From contig JBAGRR010000001.1 in the NCBI GenBank assembly GCA_036924835.1, positions 4,169,001-4,233,000 on the forward strand: DNA of 64,000 nucleotides, read 5' to 3'. This stretch comes from Nitrobacteraceae bacterium AZCC 1564 (lineage in GTDB: Bacteria > Pseudomonadota > Alphaproteobacteria > Rhizobiales > Xanthobacteraceae). Every line of letters begins with the position of its first letter. The stretch's first letter is position 1. Both the position numbers and the translations under genes were made by a program. Below the pieces are notes generated by a model, which saw nothing but the letters and a program-made list of their open reading frames with translations, searched no databases and was not told the origin of the DNA. Positions 17,894-26,063 of this stretch are shown in pieces.

Positions 17894-18250
17894 CTGTAGC
17901 TCCTTTAACGCTGCACACGAATATTCTGATCATCCGACAACGGAGGAATGCGGACGCTGCAACTGACCGTAGATTTTAGGGCATCATCCGTGAAGTTACG
18001 CGCCGTTATTGTTTTCATTCCTCCGGGCGCGACCACTACGGAGACTCCGGCGCTCGATCTCCAATGAACGAAAAGCTCCGCCCTTCAGGGCGGAAAGGCA
18101 TCACCTCGCGCGCAGCTCGGACCCTATCGCGAGACAAGGCAGCGGAAGACGCTGGCGAAGGCGGGCAGCAATGACGTGCCGCTGGAATTCCGGGCTCAAA
18201 CGCGAAGCCGGTTGATGGTGAGTCATCACACGCTCGCCGCAGCAAGGATC
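17894..18250. other. Gene-free interval with one perfect hairpin
   Basis: About 360 bases with no convincing gene. A perfect inverted repeat, TCCGCCC / GGGCGGA, lies at 18077-18094 with a 4-base loop. This motif resembles the ends of some IS200/IS605 elements, but no transposase or TnpB sequence is nearby. The remaining sequence shows nothing recognisable. Confidence 0.4.
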
Positions 18251-18784
18251 CTAAGAGTAATCACCACCACTCTGCTGCGTGAGGTTCCCGAGATAGTCCC
18301 GCTTTCCAATGGGCGCACCCAAGTGCCGCAAGATCCCATGTGCCGTCGCGATATGGAAGAAGAAATCCGGTAAGACGAGGTGCCGGATGTAGTCATCTCC
18401 GCTAAACCAACCACGCACGATAGGTGGGCTCAATTCGTATGTGTGGGACTGCGCCGCGGCTAACTCCTCAGGCCGCAGGGCCTGAAGGTAGTCACGGGTC
18501 TCAATTAAGCGCTGCTTGATCGCTGGGTACGAGATTGCAATTGTACGGGACGTCGGCCGACCGCGCTGCATAAGTTTGCATATGTGAGCGTCGACTTTAT
18601 TGCAGCCTACCGTAAACTGCTCGCCAAGTGTCAACATATCTGGAGCAAGCCTAGTTTGTAGAAGGCTCCCGGATTCGGCGCCTTTCGATCGCTCTAAAAT
18701 TTCTGCATGATCGAGGTAGTTCTCCATCACGCCTAGGCCATGCAGCATCACCGGTACGATGATATCATAGACGGAAAACGACAT
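18251..18784 (-). CDS. DUF1993 family protein
   Basis: A 177-residue soluble, mostly helical protein with the DUF1993 pattern: SVYDIIVPVMLHGLGVMENYL at the N-terminus, RLAPDMLTLGEQFTVGCNKV in the middle and YIRHLVLPDFFFHIATAHGI with LRHLGAPIGKRDYL at the end. The family resembles DinB-like four-helix bundles. The regularly spaced His/Asp/Glu residues could bind metal, but the activity is unknown. The gene stands alone; the P460 gene upstream is on the same strand, 57 bases away. Confidence 0.75.
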   Translation of the reverse strand: MSFSVYDIIVPVMLHGLGVMENYLDHAEILERSKGAESGSLLQTRLAPDMLTLGEQFTVGCNKVDAHICKLMQRGRPTSRTIAISYPAIKQRLIETRDYLQALRPEELAAAQSHTYELSPPIVRGWFSGDDYIRHLVLPDFFFHIATAHGILRHLGAPIGKRDYLGNLTQQSGGDYS

Positions 18785-18841
18785 GGCTACCTATCACACG
18801 CCTCAAAGAGCCGACATTGATGTGCTCGACACACGCGAAAT

Positions 18842-19414
18842 TTAGTGTCGTAGGACTGGATATCCGTTGACGTAAATCCAATCAGTCGACTTTGCCGGTA
18901 TATGGCAGCCTTGGCAGTCGGCCTTATAGTCCGTTGAAGTTGTTTTCGTTGGCTTGTCCGCATCGAACCACGACCAACCCCACCCGTCACCCCAAAGTGG
19001 GTTTCCGGGATGACTATTTTTGCTGTCCTTCACCATAACAAACCAGCCCTTGAGCTTGTCAGCATGGCTGACGGTGCCGGTCGTCATGTCATCCGTCGCG
19101 GTCTCGAAGACTTCCTTCACGAGTACTGTGTTGTCTGGAAAATGCCCAGACTTGCGATAGGCATCGATCGCTCCAGGAGAAGCATAGACGGAATGCATCT
19201 CCTTTGAACCTTGCCCTTTGTCTGCCGCAATGGCCCAAGTTCCGAGCGCCTGATAAACAGTCTGATAGTCAGTGGGCACACGCAGGTGACCCTGGGCGTC
19301 AACTACTTTAGCCGCGCTATTTCCTGCGGCTCCACTCAGTTGAGCCAGAGCTGTGACTGAGCCTGCCGCCAGCGACAAAGCAGCAGCGAGAATAACTGCC
19401 TTTGAGGTTTTCAT
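18842..19414 (-). CDS. Cytochrome P460-family secreted heme protein
   Basis: A 190-residue protein with a Sec signal peptide (residues 1-24, VILAAALSLAAGSVTALAQ). The body is a cytochrome P460/c'-beta type fold: a WAIAADKGQGSKEMHSVYAS segment, TVLVKEVFETATD and GWFVMVKDSK. C167-Q-G-C170-H171 near the C-terminus is the covalent heme site. Family members act periplasmically on hydroxylamine or bind NO, although many are uncharacterised. ATG 19414 is chosen because the signal peptide begins there. DUF1993 lies downstream on the same strand. Confidence 0.82.
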   Translation of the reverse strand: MKTSKAVILAAALSLAAGSVTALAQLSGAAGNSAAKVVDAQGHLRVPTDYQTVYQALGTWAIAADKGQGSKEMHSVYASPGAIDAYRKSGHFPDNTVLVKEVFETATDDMTTGTVSHADKLKGWFVMVKDSKNSHPGNPLWGDGWGWSWFDADKPTKTTSTDYKADCQGCHIPAKSTDWIYVNGYPVLRH

Positions 19415-19785
19415 TGTTAGAATCCTTTCGTTTGGGGCAGGCCGTACTTTGGTCCGAACATCGATCGTCGATGTAACCACGCTACGCAGAATGATACTGC
19501 CTGTCAGGGCGGATTCTGAATTCCCGTTAGGCATATTTTCTATAGGCGACAGGTATGGCGCGACGTGCTAAGTGCCGTGAAGCCTTGAAAGTTCCCTTTT
19601 TTAGGCTGGGCCCCTCTAGCCCATCAGATCCAATCGTCCCGCCGGCGGATGGCATTCAAAGCAACTTCGATTTTCTTTTCAGATTGCTCTTTGCTTTTCG
19701 GCTCCATCGCCGCGGCCCTCGGGTTCGTGGCGGTAATCAGATTTTGGCAGTCGCACTTGATGTTATTTCAAGGCGGCCATCCGAA

Positions 19786-20090
19786 ATCGCGCGGCTCGCT
19801 AATGCCTGTCGTGCCGACTCACGGCCGGTCATTTCGCGCGCGCCTTCAAGAAAACCACCGGTGCGGCTCCGCACAAATATCTTGCCGACTTGAGGGGCGA
19901 GGAAGCCAAGCGGGTGATGCTGATAACCAAGCTTGCGCTTGCCGATATCGCGCTGGTTTGTGGCTTCGGGGATCAGAGTTACTTCACGCGCATTTTCTCG
20001 CGCAGCGTGGCTGCAGCCCGGGCACGCGGCGCAGGAACAACTCCGATGGATAATCGGCGCGTTTTTTACGCGGGATTGATCATGACCGTA
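19786..20090 (+). pseudogene. AraC-family regulator C-terminal fragment, copy 1 of a direct repeat
   Basis: Despite frame breaks, this stretch encodes the C-terminal HTH region of an AraC regulator: PHKYLADLRGEEAKRVML, then LADIALVCGFGDQSYFTRIF, where the second recognition helix should be. About 300 bases are repeated almost unchanged at 21211-21516 in the same orientation. The effector domain is missing and the sequence before about 19786 is not recognisable as coding. It is a decayed gene. The rest of 19415-19785 shows nothing recognisable. Confidence 0.65.
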
Positions 20091-20214
20091 CGCGTGCCGG
20101 CCGCGAGATACGCCAGGACGAAAAACGCGCCGAGCCAACAATGCGGCACGCGGTGGATATCTTTCAAATTCGTCATCGTGCTACGTCCGGGCGCAGCGCA
20201 AAGTCCACAGCTGA

Positions 20215-20350
20215 GTCGAACGCTTCAACCTGCAAGCATCGAACACATTGTAAGCGCACCGCAGCAGATCGCGCGAGCGGTCGGTTATAAAAGCCGCAGC
20301 AGCTTTCTCCGCGCCTTTCGCCAAGCGCGCGCCAAGTGCACGGCTACATC
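20215..20350 (+). pseudogene. Second AraC-type HTH fragment
   Basis: A short stretch reads QQIARAVGYKSRSSFLRAFRQA, the typical second HTH of an AraC-family protein (A-x-x-x-G-Y-x-S-x-S-x-F-x-R-x-F). It differs from the fragments at 19786 and 21211, so it comes from another regulator. It has no upstream domain and no ribosome site. Only about 40 codons are recognisable. Confidence 0.5.
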
Positions 20351-20636
20351 CCGGCCGACTCTGAGGGCAATGGACAGAAGACACGGCGACGTGGCCCAGC
20401 TGCAGTACGCAAAGCCGCCGCGATGCGGTCGCGCCCGAATTTAGGTCCATGATAAATGGTTATAGGATAGATAGTCACACGGCATTTCCCTTTGTCAGGC
20501 GGCGGCGGCACCCTCCAACCAATTCGCAGTATGCGATGAGGGCCGCTGTGCTGTGACACACAGCTTCGGGCGCTTCGGTCGCGCTGGACCATCAGGCAAG
20601 CGCGACAATCGAGAGACCACAACCAGGAGGCTACAA

Positions 20637-21050
20637 ATGTCAGTTCAGAAGCCAGTTCTCACGGCGCCCAAGGGCGGTCAGACGGTGACCTTAGGCAAAG
20701 GCTCGACCATCGAGTTGAAAGTGGAGAGCAGCCAGTCCGGAGGCGACTATGGCGCTGTCCTGTGGACGCTGCGGGCCGGAGAGGAGCCGCCGCTCCACAC
20801 CCACTCGCGCGAGGACGAGCTGGTCTTCGTGGTGCAGGGGCAACTCATCGCGCGGGTCGGCGATACCCGCGTCGAGGTGGGGCCCGGCGCCTACGCGGCT
20901 CTTCCCCGCGGTGTGCCGCATACGATCGAGGTGGTCGGCGACCAGGCGACCCTGCTAGTCAGCTTCGTGCCGGGTGGGTTGGAGCGTTTCTTGGTCCCAA
21001 AGGACGGCAAGGAGCCCAACCCAGCCGATTTCGGCATAGCGCTCGCCTAA
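20637..21050 (+). CDS. Cupin-domain protein
   Basis: A 137-residue single-domain cupin behind a strong AGGAGG (20624-20630). The metal-binding motif is intact: PPLHTHSREDELVFVVQG (His, His, Glu) and, in the second motif, PRGVPHTIEV (His). Small cupins of this kind are dioxygenases, isomerases or ligand-binding proteins, and the sequence does not decide among them. The gene is flanked by two direct copies of an AraC-regulator fragment and followed at once by a palindromic intergenic repeat. It was probably carried in by, or survived, a duplication event. Confidence 0.82.
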   Translation: MSVQKPVLTAPKGGQTVTLGKGSTIELKVESSQSGGDYGAVLWTLRAGEEPPLHTHSREDELVFVVQGQLIARVGDTRVEVGPGAYAALPRGVPHTIEVVGDQATLLVSFVPGGLERFLVPKDGKEPNPADFGIALA

Positions 21051-21051
21051 G

Positions 21052-21150
21052 GCATGATCCAGAAAAGCGTGCAGCGGTTTTCCGAAAAGATCATGCTCAA
21101 ACAATAACCTAAAGCGCGATGATGATTCATCTTGATCTCATCGTGCTTTA
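21052..21150. repeat. Two-part palindromic intergenic repeat
   Basis: Starting two bases after the cupin stop, 21052-21096 is an imperfect palindrome with GCATGATC/GATCATGC ends and GAAAA/TTTTC inner arms. After an AACAATAACC spacer, 21110-21122 pairs with 21138-21150 (TAAAGCGCGATGA type, one G:U). I recognise this two-hairpin unit from many intergenic regions of Bradyrhizobium-like genomes. It could end transcription of the cupin gene. Confidence 0.7.
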
Positions 21151-21210
21151 GCAGCGGCACCGCGGTGCGTGGCGTTCGTGACTACGCCCGGACCACGGCC
21201 ATCTCCGCGA

Positions 21211-21516
21211 TCTCTCGCGGCTCGCTAATGCGCGTCGTGCCGACTCACGGCCAGTCATTTGGCGCGCGCCTTCAAGAAAATCGCCGTTGTGGCTCCGCAC
21301 AAATATCTTGCCGACTTGAGGGGCGAGGAAGCCAAGCGAGTGATGCTGACAACCAAGCTTCCGCTTGCCGATACCGTGCTGATTTGCGGTTTCGGGTATC
21401 AAAGTTACTTCACGCGCATTTTCTCGCGCAGCGTGGCTGCAGCCCGGGCACGCGGCGCAGGAACAATTCCGATGGATAATCGGCGCGTTTTTTACGCGGG
21501 ATTGATCATGTCCCGC
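21211..21516 (+). pseudogene. AraC-family regulator C-terminal fragment, copy 2 of a direct repeat
   Basis: This stretch is nearly identical over about 300 bases to 19786-20090, in the same orientation. It starts at a shared CGCGGCTCGCTAATG and ends at CGGGATTGATCATG. It keeps a longer open frame: FKKIAVVAPHKYLADLRGEE, LPLADTVLICGFGYQSYFTR and IFSRSVAAARARGAG. The effector-binding half is missing, so it should be inactive. Together with copy 1 it brackets the cupin gene. Confidence 0.65.
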
Positions 21517-21539
21517 GCGTAGGAAGGCCGATGCCATAT

Positions 21540-21770
21540 CCGCCGCCATGAGCCTCGACGATCGCTCGCGCTCCATTGTAGGTCGCATGCCGCGATCGGC
21601 ATGCCGAAAACGGTGGCAGTGCGCGCTAGAGCTATCACGTTGTTCAGAAGCATTTGGCGATCGATCGATCCCACACCGAAAGCAAGTCCGGCTTGCTGAT
21701 CGACCAGAACCAAGGCGCAATCCTTTGGGATATCGCCGTCGCGGTTCCAGGTTTTTGTGTCATGATTCCG
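21540..21770 (-). pseudogene. Isochorismatase-family hydrolase, N-terminal fragment
   Basis: Read on the minus strand, the sequence gives GDIPKDCALVLVDQQAGLAF, then GSIDRQMLLNNVIALARTA and VFGMPI. This is the start of an isochorismatase-like cysteine hydrolase, with the catalytic Asp in LVDQQ. After about 60 codons the similarity stops at a junction near the AraC repeat. The Lys and Cys of the triad are absent. Its start codon region also lacks an in-frame ATG. Confidence 0.55.
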
Positions 21771-21794
21771 GTAACTCCAGTTATCGGGGATTTA

Positions 21795-22280
21795 TCACCG
21801 CGGCTTCGCTTCTGCTGAGGACAGCACAGCCTTGAAGGTGATTTCGATGAGCTGTTCAGGAAAGGCTAGTCTCGTCACACCGATCAGGTTACTGGCGCAC
21901 TGAGGCCGTGCCGTTCCGTAGGCCTCCTTGCGCACCTTGCCCGCGGCGGCGAATGCGGCGTCGACATCGAGGACATAGAGCGTCTCCTCGACGACGTTGT
22001 CCAGCGTTGCCCCGAAGCGCGCTAAAAGCTTGACGGCATTGGCATAGGTCGCCCGCATCTGCTGTTCCATCATTGAGAACTCGGCCGGCTTGCCGGATTC
22101 ATCGAGAGAAGCAGGCGCGATCAGGTTTCCCTTCTCGTCGTGGCTGAGCTGGCCAGAGACATAGATCGTGTCACTAACCTTGATTGCCTGTGCGTATCCG
22201 TAGGCATCTTCCCACGGCACACCGAAATAGGCGGCCTCTTTACCATTCACCGCGGCTGCGTTTACGTCGTTGCTTTGCAT
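21795..22280 (-). CDS. RidA/YjgF-family protein
   Basis: A 161-residue Rid-family protein, larger than the roughly 130-residue RidA core. Landmarks are YAQAIKVSDTIYVSGQLSHD, TYANAVKLLARFGATLDNVV and the C-terminal RPQCASNLIGVTRLAFPEQLIEI. The RPQ position replaces the R-x-x-x-x-A/V active-site context; Arg is present but the exact deaminase residues need an alignment. RidA proteins deaminate reactive enamines, and some become chaperones when chlorinated. It is intact and surrounded by gene fragments. Confidence 0.82.
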   Translation of the reverse strand: MQSNDVNAAAVNGKEAAYFGVPWEDAYGYAQAIKVSDTIYVSGQLSHDEKGNLIAPASLDESGKPAEFSMMEQQMRATYANAVKLLARFGATLDNVVEETLYVLDVDAAFAAAGKVRKEAYGTARPQCASNLIGVTRLAFPEQLIEITFKAVLSSAEAKPR

Positions 22281-23068
22281 ATCCAGCCTCCTAGATTCTC
22301 ATCTGGCATTGCGTATCGCTCGCGGCCCTGAAATTTTCAGTACGACGATGCTTTGGAGGGTGACCTTGCAACGCCGGCGAAGGAAATGAGCTCTCGCCAT
22401 AGAGTCGATAGATGATTGTTATTGCCGCCGCGCCGCGTGATGCCGTAGTGAGGAATGCCACCAGCCCATCTCCGGAGACTCCGTTGCTGCCCTTGAACCC
22501 AATCGAGGTTGCGCGTGCCAACGCGTTGCCGTCCTTGACTATGATGCCGCTCCTACGGTGGATTTGTCGTGCGCCACGTCGCCGACCGGATCCTGGACCG
22601 AGGTAAGAGAGGAGAGGATATTGCCATTTTGCATATGGGCATGATGCCTAAAGAAAATTTCGGAAATCCGGAATTGCGTTACGTGGGTATGAACCTCCCA
22701 TTTCGGGATCGAGTATTGTAGCGAGTGAAAGTTGCCGAGTGTGGTTCGAGCGGATAACCGGGTGGATCGCTGAGCCTTCGGCGTAGTGCATCCAAAACAC
22801 GTGACCTTCGTATGCAGGATCTTAAGTCCTCGGTGTACGCCGGTCTCCGCCGTTGTGCCTAAGAATGTAGTCGATGTTCGTGGCAGATTCAGTCACGACT
22901 TTGCCGCCATCAATGATGATAGGCGACCTACCGAGCGGGTGAATCGACTTCAGTTCGGATGGGACAGGTTTCACTGAATCCTGATTATACCTATTGTCTA
23001 GGTGTCCAAGATTCAGCGTAATACACCTATCGTCGGATCAAGTATCCTATGTAGCTGGCGATCATGCG
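22281..23068. other. Gene graveyard with two displaced fragments
   Basis: No intact gene is seen. On the plus strand 22545-22610 reads SYGGFVVRHVADRILDR, nearly the same as the nucleophile-elbow region of the hydrolase at 4168 (bases about 4393-4445), so it is a fragment of a related gene. On the minus strand, bases 22380-22450 encode AAAITIIYRLYGE, matching a short motif at about 2410-2460 (AIAIVYRVYGE). The rest, to 23068, is unremarkable. Confidence 0.5.
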
Positions 23069-23323
23069 TCATACAGGTCGCCCTGATTGTTCTTCTTCGA
23101 ACGTCACCGCCACATCCGCGTTCGCGGAAAGGCGAACTTGCTGACCCTCAACTTCAGCGACAAGGCCGAGAATGATGAAATGATTATGGTCTTTGTGACC
23201 GCCTTCGCCACTGTCGCGCTTCGCGAGTTTAATTCGACCATCGACAACATCCTCGACCGTGCCGACATGCACGCCGTCGGCACCAATAACTTCCATGTTC
23301 TTCGCAATCTTAGTGTTATGCAT
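23069..23323 (-). CDS. DUF2171 domain protein
   Basis: An 84-residue protein beginning at ATG 23323 with AAGGAA upstream. The N-terminal NMEVIGADGVHVGTVEDVVDGRIKL is the characteristic DUF2171 beta-barrel (PRC-barrel-like) segment. The chain ends in an acidic tail. Such proteins are small and cytoplasmic, common in alphaproteobacteria and of unknown function. It is the last gene of a minus-strand run with the TlpA-like gene, msrA and msrB. Confidence 0.75.
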   Translation of the reverse strand: MHNTKIAKNMEVIGADGVHVGTVEDVVDGRIKLAKRDSGEGGHKDHNHFIILGLVAEVEGQQVRLSANADVAVTFEEEQSGRPV

Positions 23324-23411
23324 TTTTACATTCCTTAGTGTCCAACGGGTGTTGTCCGCTATCAAAACTCTGTCGCCTAGCGAACTGGGCGCATCCGCAC
23401 GCCGCTGCGTC

Positions 23412-23900
23412 CTACGATGCTCCAATCTTCCCATCGATGAGCGCAAACACGTCATCAGCGACCACCATGAATCCGTTGCGTACCACAATGCCGGCTGGAT
23501 CAATGAGTACGAACCATGGAGTGCCTCCCGTGCGGTAGTTCTCCATGGTAGTTGGCGGGTCGCCTAGAGCTGAGCGGCCTTCATGGCCGATTGGGATCCG
23601 GAGCCCGTAGCGCTCACGATCGACAAGCAGTTTATCCCGGGTGTTTACATACGCTCCTTCGAACGTCGTTTGGACCACAGCAAAGGCAACATCTTTGCTG
23701 ACTGTACCTTCAATGATTTCGATCAAGCTCGGGAAGCCGTGCGTATGACAACCTGGGCACCAATGCTGATAGAAGAAAAGTATACGAAAGCGGGGACCGA
23801 GTTCCTTCAGCGTGAGTGCGGGGCGCTCTTTGCCCTCGGCGTCAATCCAATATGGTATGGTAAGTTCTGGCGCTTGGCGCCCTAGGATCCCGTTAGCCAT
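23412..23900 (-). CDS. Thioredoxin-fold (TlpA/AhpC-like) protein
   Basis: A 162-residue thioredoxin-fold protein with the redox pair C48-P-G-C51 in FFYQHWCPGCHTHGF, a cis-Pro-type TGGTPWFVLIDPAG loop and no signal peptide, so it is probably cytosolic. It starts 33 bases after the msrA stop on the same strand. This suggests that it recycles the methionine sulfoxide reductases or serves the same repair pathway. It could equally be an independent peroxidase-like protein; the CxxC favours a reductase role. Confidence 0.75.
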   Translation of the reverse strand: MANGILGRQAPELTIPYWIDAEGKERPALTLKELGPRFRILFFYQHWCPGCHTHGFPSLIEIIEGTVSKDVAFAVVQTTFEGAYVNTRDKLLVDRERYGLRIPIGHEGRSALGDPPTTMENYRTGGTPWFVLIDPAGIVVRNGFMVVADDVFALIDGKIGAS

Positions 23901-23933
23901 ATCACGCTCACCGTTGGGGGTGGCACAACGACT

Positions 23934-24449
23934 TCACGCCGCGGCGTGCCTTCGCGGCAGCTTCCACCCTGGTCGCACAAAGTGGCACGTGTAACCGCTC
24001 GGATACCGCTCAAGATAATCCTGGTGCTCAGGCTCAGCTTCCCAGAAATCGCCGACCTGTGTAACCTCGGTGACGACCTTGCCCGGCCATAAACCCGAAG
24101 CGTCGACATCCGCGATGGTATCTTGAGCAATCTGTCTTTGTTCGTCACTCGTATAGAAAATCGCCGACCGGTAGCTCAATCCGCGATCGTTACCCTGCCT
24201 GTTCGGCGTTGAGGGATCGTGTATCTGAAAGAAGAACTCCAAGAGATCACGAAAGGTCGTCTTGTCCGGATCAAAGACGATTTCAATAGCTTCAGCGTGG
24301 GTGCCGTGATTCCGGTACGTTGCATTCCTCACGTCACCGCCAGTATAGCCAACCCGCGTTGAAATCACGCCAGGAAGGCGTCTGATAAGTTGTTGCATTC
24401 CCCAGAAGCACCCACCGGCCAATACCGCCCGCTCAGTCCTTTCCGTCAT
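23934..24449 (-). CDS. msrA: Peptide methionine-S-sulfoxide reductase MsrA
   Basis: A 171-residue MsrA, which reduces the S-epimer of methionine sulfoxide in oxidised proteins. The catalytic motif GGCFWG holds C14. Other family segments are [25 protein letters not shown] and [27 protein letters not shown]. There is no signal peptide, so the protein is cytosolic. The gene begins 2 bases after the msrB stop, so the two form an operon, with the TlpA-like gene next. Confidence 0.93.
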   Translation of the reverse strand: MTERTERAVLAGGCFWGMQQLIRRLPGVISTRVGYTGGDVRNATYRNHGTHAEAIEIVFDPDKTTFRDLLEFFFQIHDPSTPNRQGNDRGLSYRSAIFYTSDEQRQIAQDTIADVDASGLWPGKVVTEVTQVGDFWEAEPEHQDYLERYPSGYTCHFVRPGWKLPRRHAAA

Positions 24450-24451
24450 CG

Positions 24452-24904
24452 CTAAGCCTCCTGGTTAGGAAATAGTTTTATGTAGTCGCCGTAGCCTTCC
24501 GCCTTCAACTTGTCTCTTGGAATAAATCGAAGCGATGCGGAATTCATACAATACCGAAGGCCGCCTTTCTCGCGCGGGCCGTCAGGGAAGACATGTCCAA
24601 GATGGCTATCGCCATGTTTGGATCGGACCTCCGTACGCACCATACCATGGCTACGATCGACGTTCTCGATCACATTGCCCGCTTCAATAGGCTTGGTGAA
24701 GCTGGGCCACCCCGTACCACTGTCGAACTTGTCAAAAGAGGCAAAGAGGGGCTCTCCCGATACGACATCAACGTAAAGACCTGGCTCCTTGTTGTCCCAG
24801 AAGTCATTCGCAAATGGCCGCTCGGTGCCGGCATTCTGAGTCACGCGGAACTGCTCCGGCGTCAGGCGAGACAGCGCCTCGGGAGTTTTGTCGTAGGTCG
24901 GCAT
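24452..24904 (-). CDS. msrB: Peptide methionine-R-sulfoxide reductase MsrB
   Basis: A 150-residue MsrB for the R-epimer of methionine sulfoxide. Start ATG 24904 has GGAGG eight bases upstream. Motifs present are [41 protein letters not shown] (catalytic Cys in RYCMNSA). The two CxxC pairs that bind structural zinc in many MsrBs are missing: [10 protein letters not shown] and [12 protein letters not shown] stand in their place, so this is the zinc-free form. It is the first gene of the msrB-msrA-TlpA-like-DUF2171 run. Confidence 0.93.
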   Translation of the reverse strand: MPTYDKTPEALSRLTPEQFRVTQNAGTERPFANDFWDNKEPGLYVDVVSGEPLFASFDKFDSGTGWPSFTKPIEAGNVIENVDRSHGMVRTEVRSKHGDSHLGHVFPDGPREKGGLRYCMNSASLRFIPRDKLKAEGYGDYIKLFPNQEA

Positions 24905-25035
24905 TTTGCGGTCCTCCAAGTCGGTGCTTAGCTAAAGATAAGCAGTTGGGTGCCCAGCGTCCAATGATCTACGGCTATTGAAACTATGCCAACAGCCTAG
25001 TGGGCTGCCACGCGACCCGTACCGAGAGAGGTTGG

Positions 25036-25335
25036 ATGCAAAATCACTTTGAGAACACACTTGCGGAGTTTCCGGTCGGGTATAGCGAAGGATACTATGC
25101 GGGGCGTCGATATGCTGTAACCTTACACCGGTCTCGCGACGGCAAGCGCGTCAGTCTCTTTGCGCGCCAATTGGCGGGCCACGACGTTGTCAGTTTTAAC
25201 TTGTACAAGCTCAGCTCGGGCATTAGCGCACTCAAGCCCTGCCAGATGCCGAGTGAAAAGGTCGTTGCCTTCGTCAAAGGCTATGTGCCGGAGAGTGGCC
25301 CAACGCCGAGCTGTATCCAGGGTCTAGATGCCTAA
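25036..25335 (+). CDS. Small conserved protein often annotated as Msr-like
   Basis: A 99-residue protein from ATG 25036 (GAGAGG upstream). The pattern FPVGYSEGYYAGRRYAVTL, then VSFNLYKLSSGISALKPC and MPSEKVVAFVKGY, matches a family of about 90 residues that databases sometimes call peptide methionine sulfoxide reductase. It has no MsrA or MsrB catalytic motif, so that name is doubtful. It is divergent from msrB, 131 bases away, so a link with methionine repair is plausible. The stop overlaps the convergent peroxiredoxin-like gene by 4 bases. Confidence 0.65.
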   Translation: MQNHFENTLAEFPVGYSEGYYAGRRYAVTLHRSRDGKRVSLFARQLAGHDVVSFNLYKLSSGISALKPCQMPSEKVVAFVKGYVPESGPTPSCIQGLDA

Positions 25336-26063
25336 ACGGCGTTCGAAGAAACAAGGGCTCGTACGGCCTCAATAATGGCGTCCGGTTCCTGACGAATGGT
25401 AAAGTCCGGCTCGACGAAGGCACTTCTTATGCGACCTTCTGCGTCAATCACGTACGTCGCGGGTATCGGGAGCATCCAAAGGGACGACCCGTGTCGGGCT
25501 CCGAAGTCGAACCCGAGGCCTGAATAGTGTGCCTTCGTCTCGTCAGGGACCCTGAAAAGCACACCGTATGAGGCGGCGACCCCGTAGTCTACGTCAGAGA
25601 GGACCTTGAGATCCAAACCTTGACTCCGTTTTAGTTGCCGGGGGAAGTCTTTGGTCTCTGGCGTCAGCACGACAAGGCTTGCGCCGAGTTGCTCGAACTG
25701 TTGCTTCGAGGCTTGGAGTGCGCAGAGCTCCGCGGTGCAGAATGGGCACCACCCTCCACGGAAGAAACTCACGACGAGCGGTCCATTGCGGCGTAGTTGT
25801 TCGGAGGAGTGAAGCCGCCCGTCTGCATCGGGAAGCAAGAAGTCCGGCGCGGTGTCACCGACTTTCAAGGCGTGTGACGCGACTTCTGCGGCGCGGATCC
25901 AATCCACCAAATGGTGATAAGAAGCCCAATCAGCAGGGCTGAACGTTGAGAAGAGCTCGTTGCGGATTTCGTCAAGCGTCTTGGCGGTCGCTTCTGTCAA
26001 TGTTTCGCTCGTCCGTTGCGGGTCTGCGGAACCTAGTATCTCGCCGGCGATCATCTTGCTCAT
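25332..26063 (-). CDS. AhpC/TSA-type peroxiredoxin-like protein
   Basis: A 243-residue peroxiredoxin-like protein. After a helical N-terminal region of about 65 residues comes the thioredoxin fold: VGDTAPDFLLPDADG, the active site FFRGGWCPFCTAELCAL (C106, C109), SLVVLTPETKDFPRQL and a cis-Pro region LPIPATYVIDAEGRI. It is paralogous to 11128 and 42494. ATG 26063 overlaps the stop of the LysR gene (ATGA), so the regulator and enzyme are one operon. A role in detoxifying peroxides or other electrophilic oxidants is likely. Confidence 0.85.
   Translation of the reverse strand: MSKMIAGEILGSADPQRTSETLTEATAKTLDEIRNELFSTFSPADWASYHHLVDWIRAAEVASHALKVGDTAPDFLLPDADGRLHSSEQLRRNGPLVVSFFRGGWCPFCTAELCALQASKQQFEQLGASLVVLTPETKDFPRQLKRSQGLDLKVLSDVDYGVAASYGVLFRVPDETKAHYSGLGFDFGARHGSSLWMLPIPATYVIDAEGRIRSAFVEPDFTIRQEPDAIIEAVRALVSSNAV

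Noticed and set aside
18077..18094. IS200/IS605-like end hairpin
   Set aside because: The hairpin is perfect, but there is no TnpA or TnpB sequence and no second end, so a mobile element is not supported.
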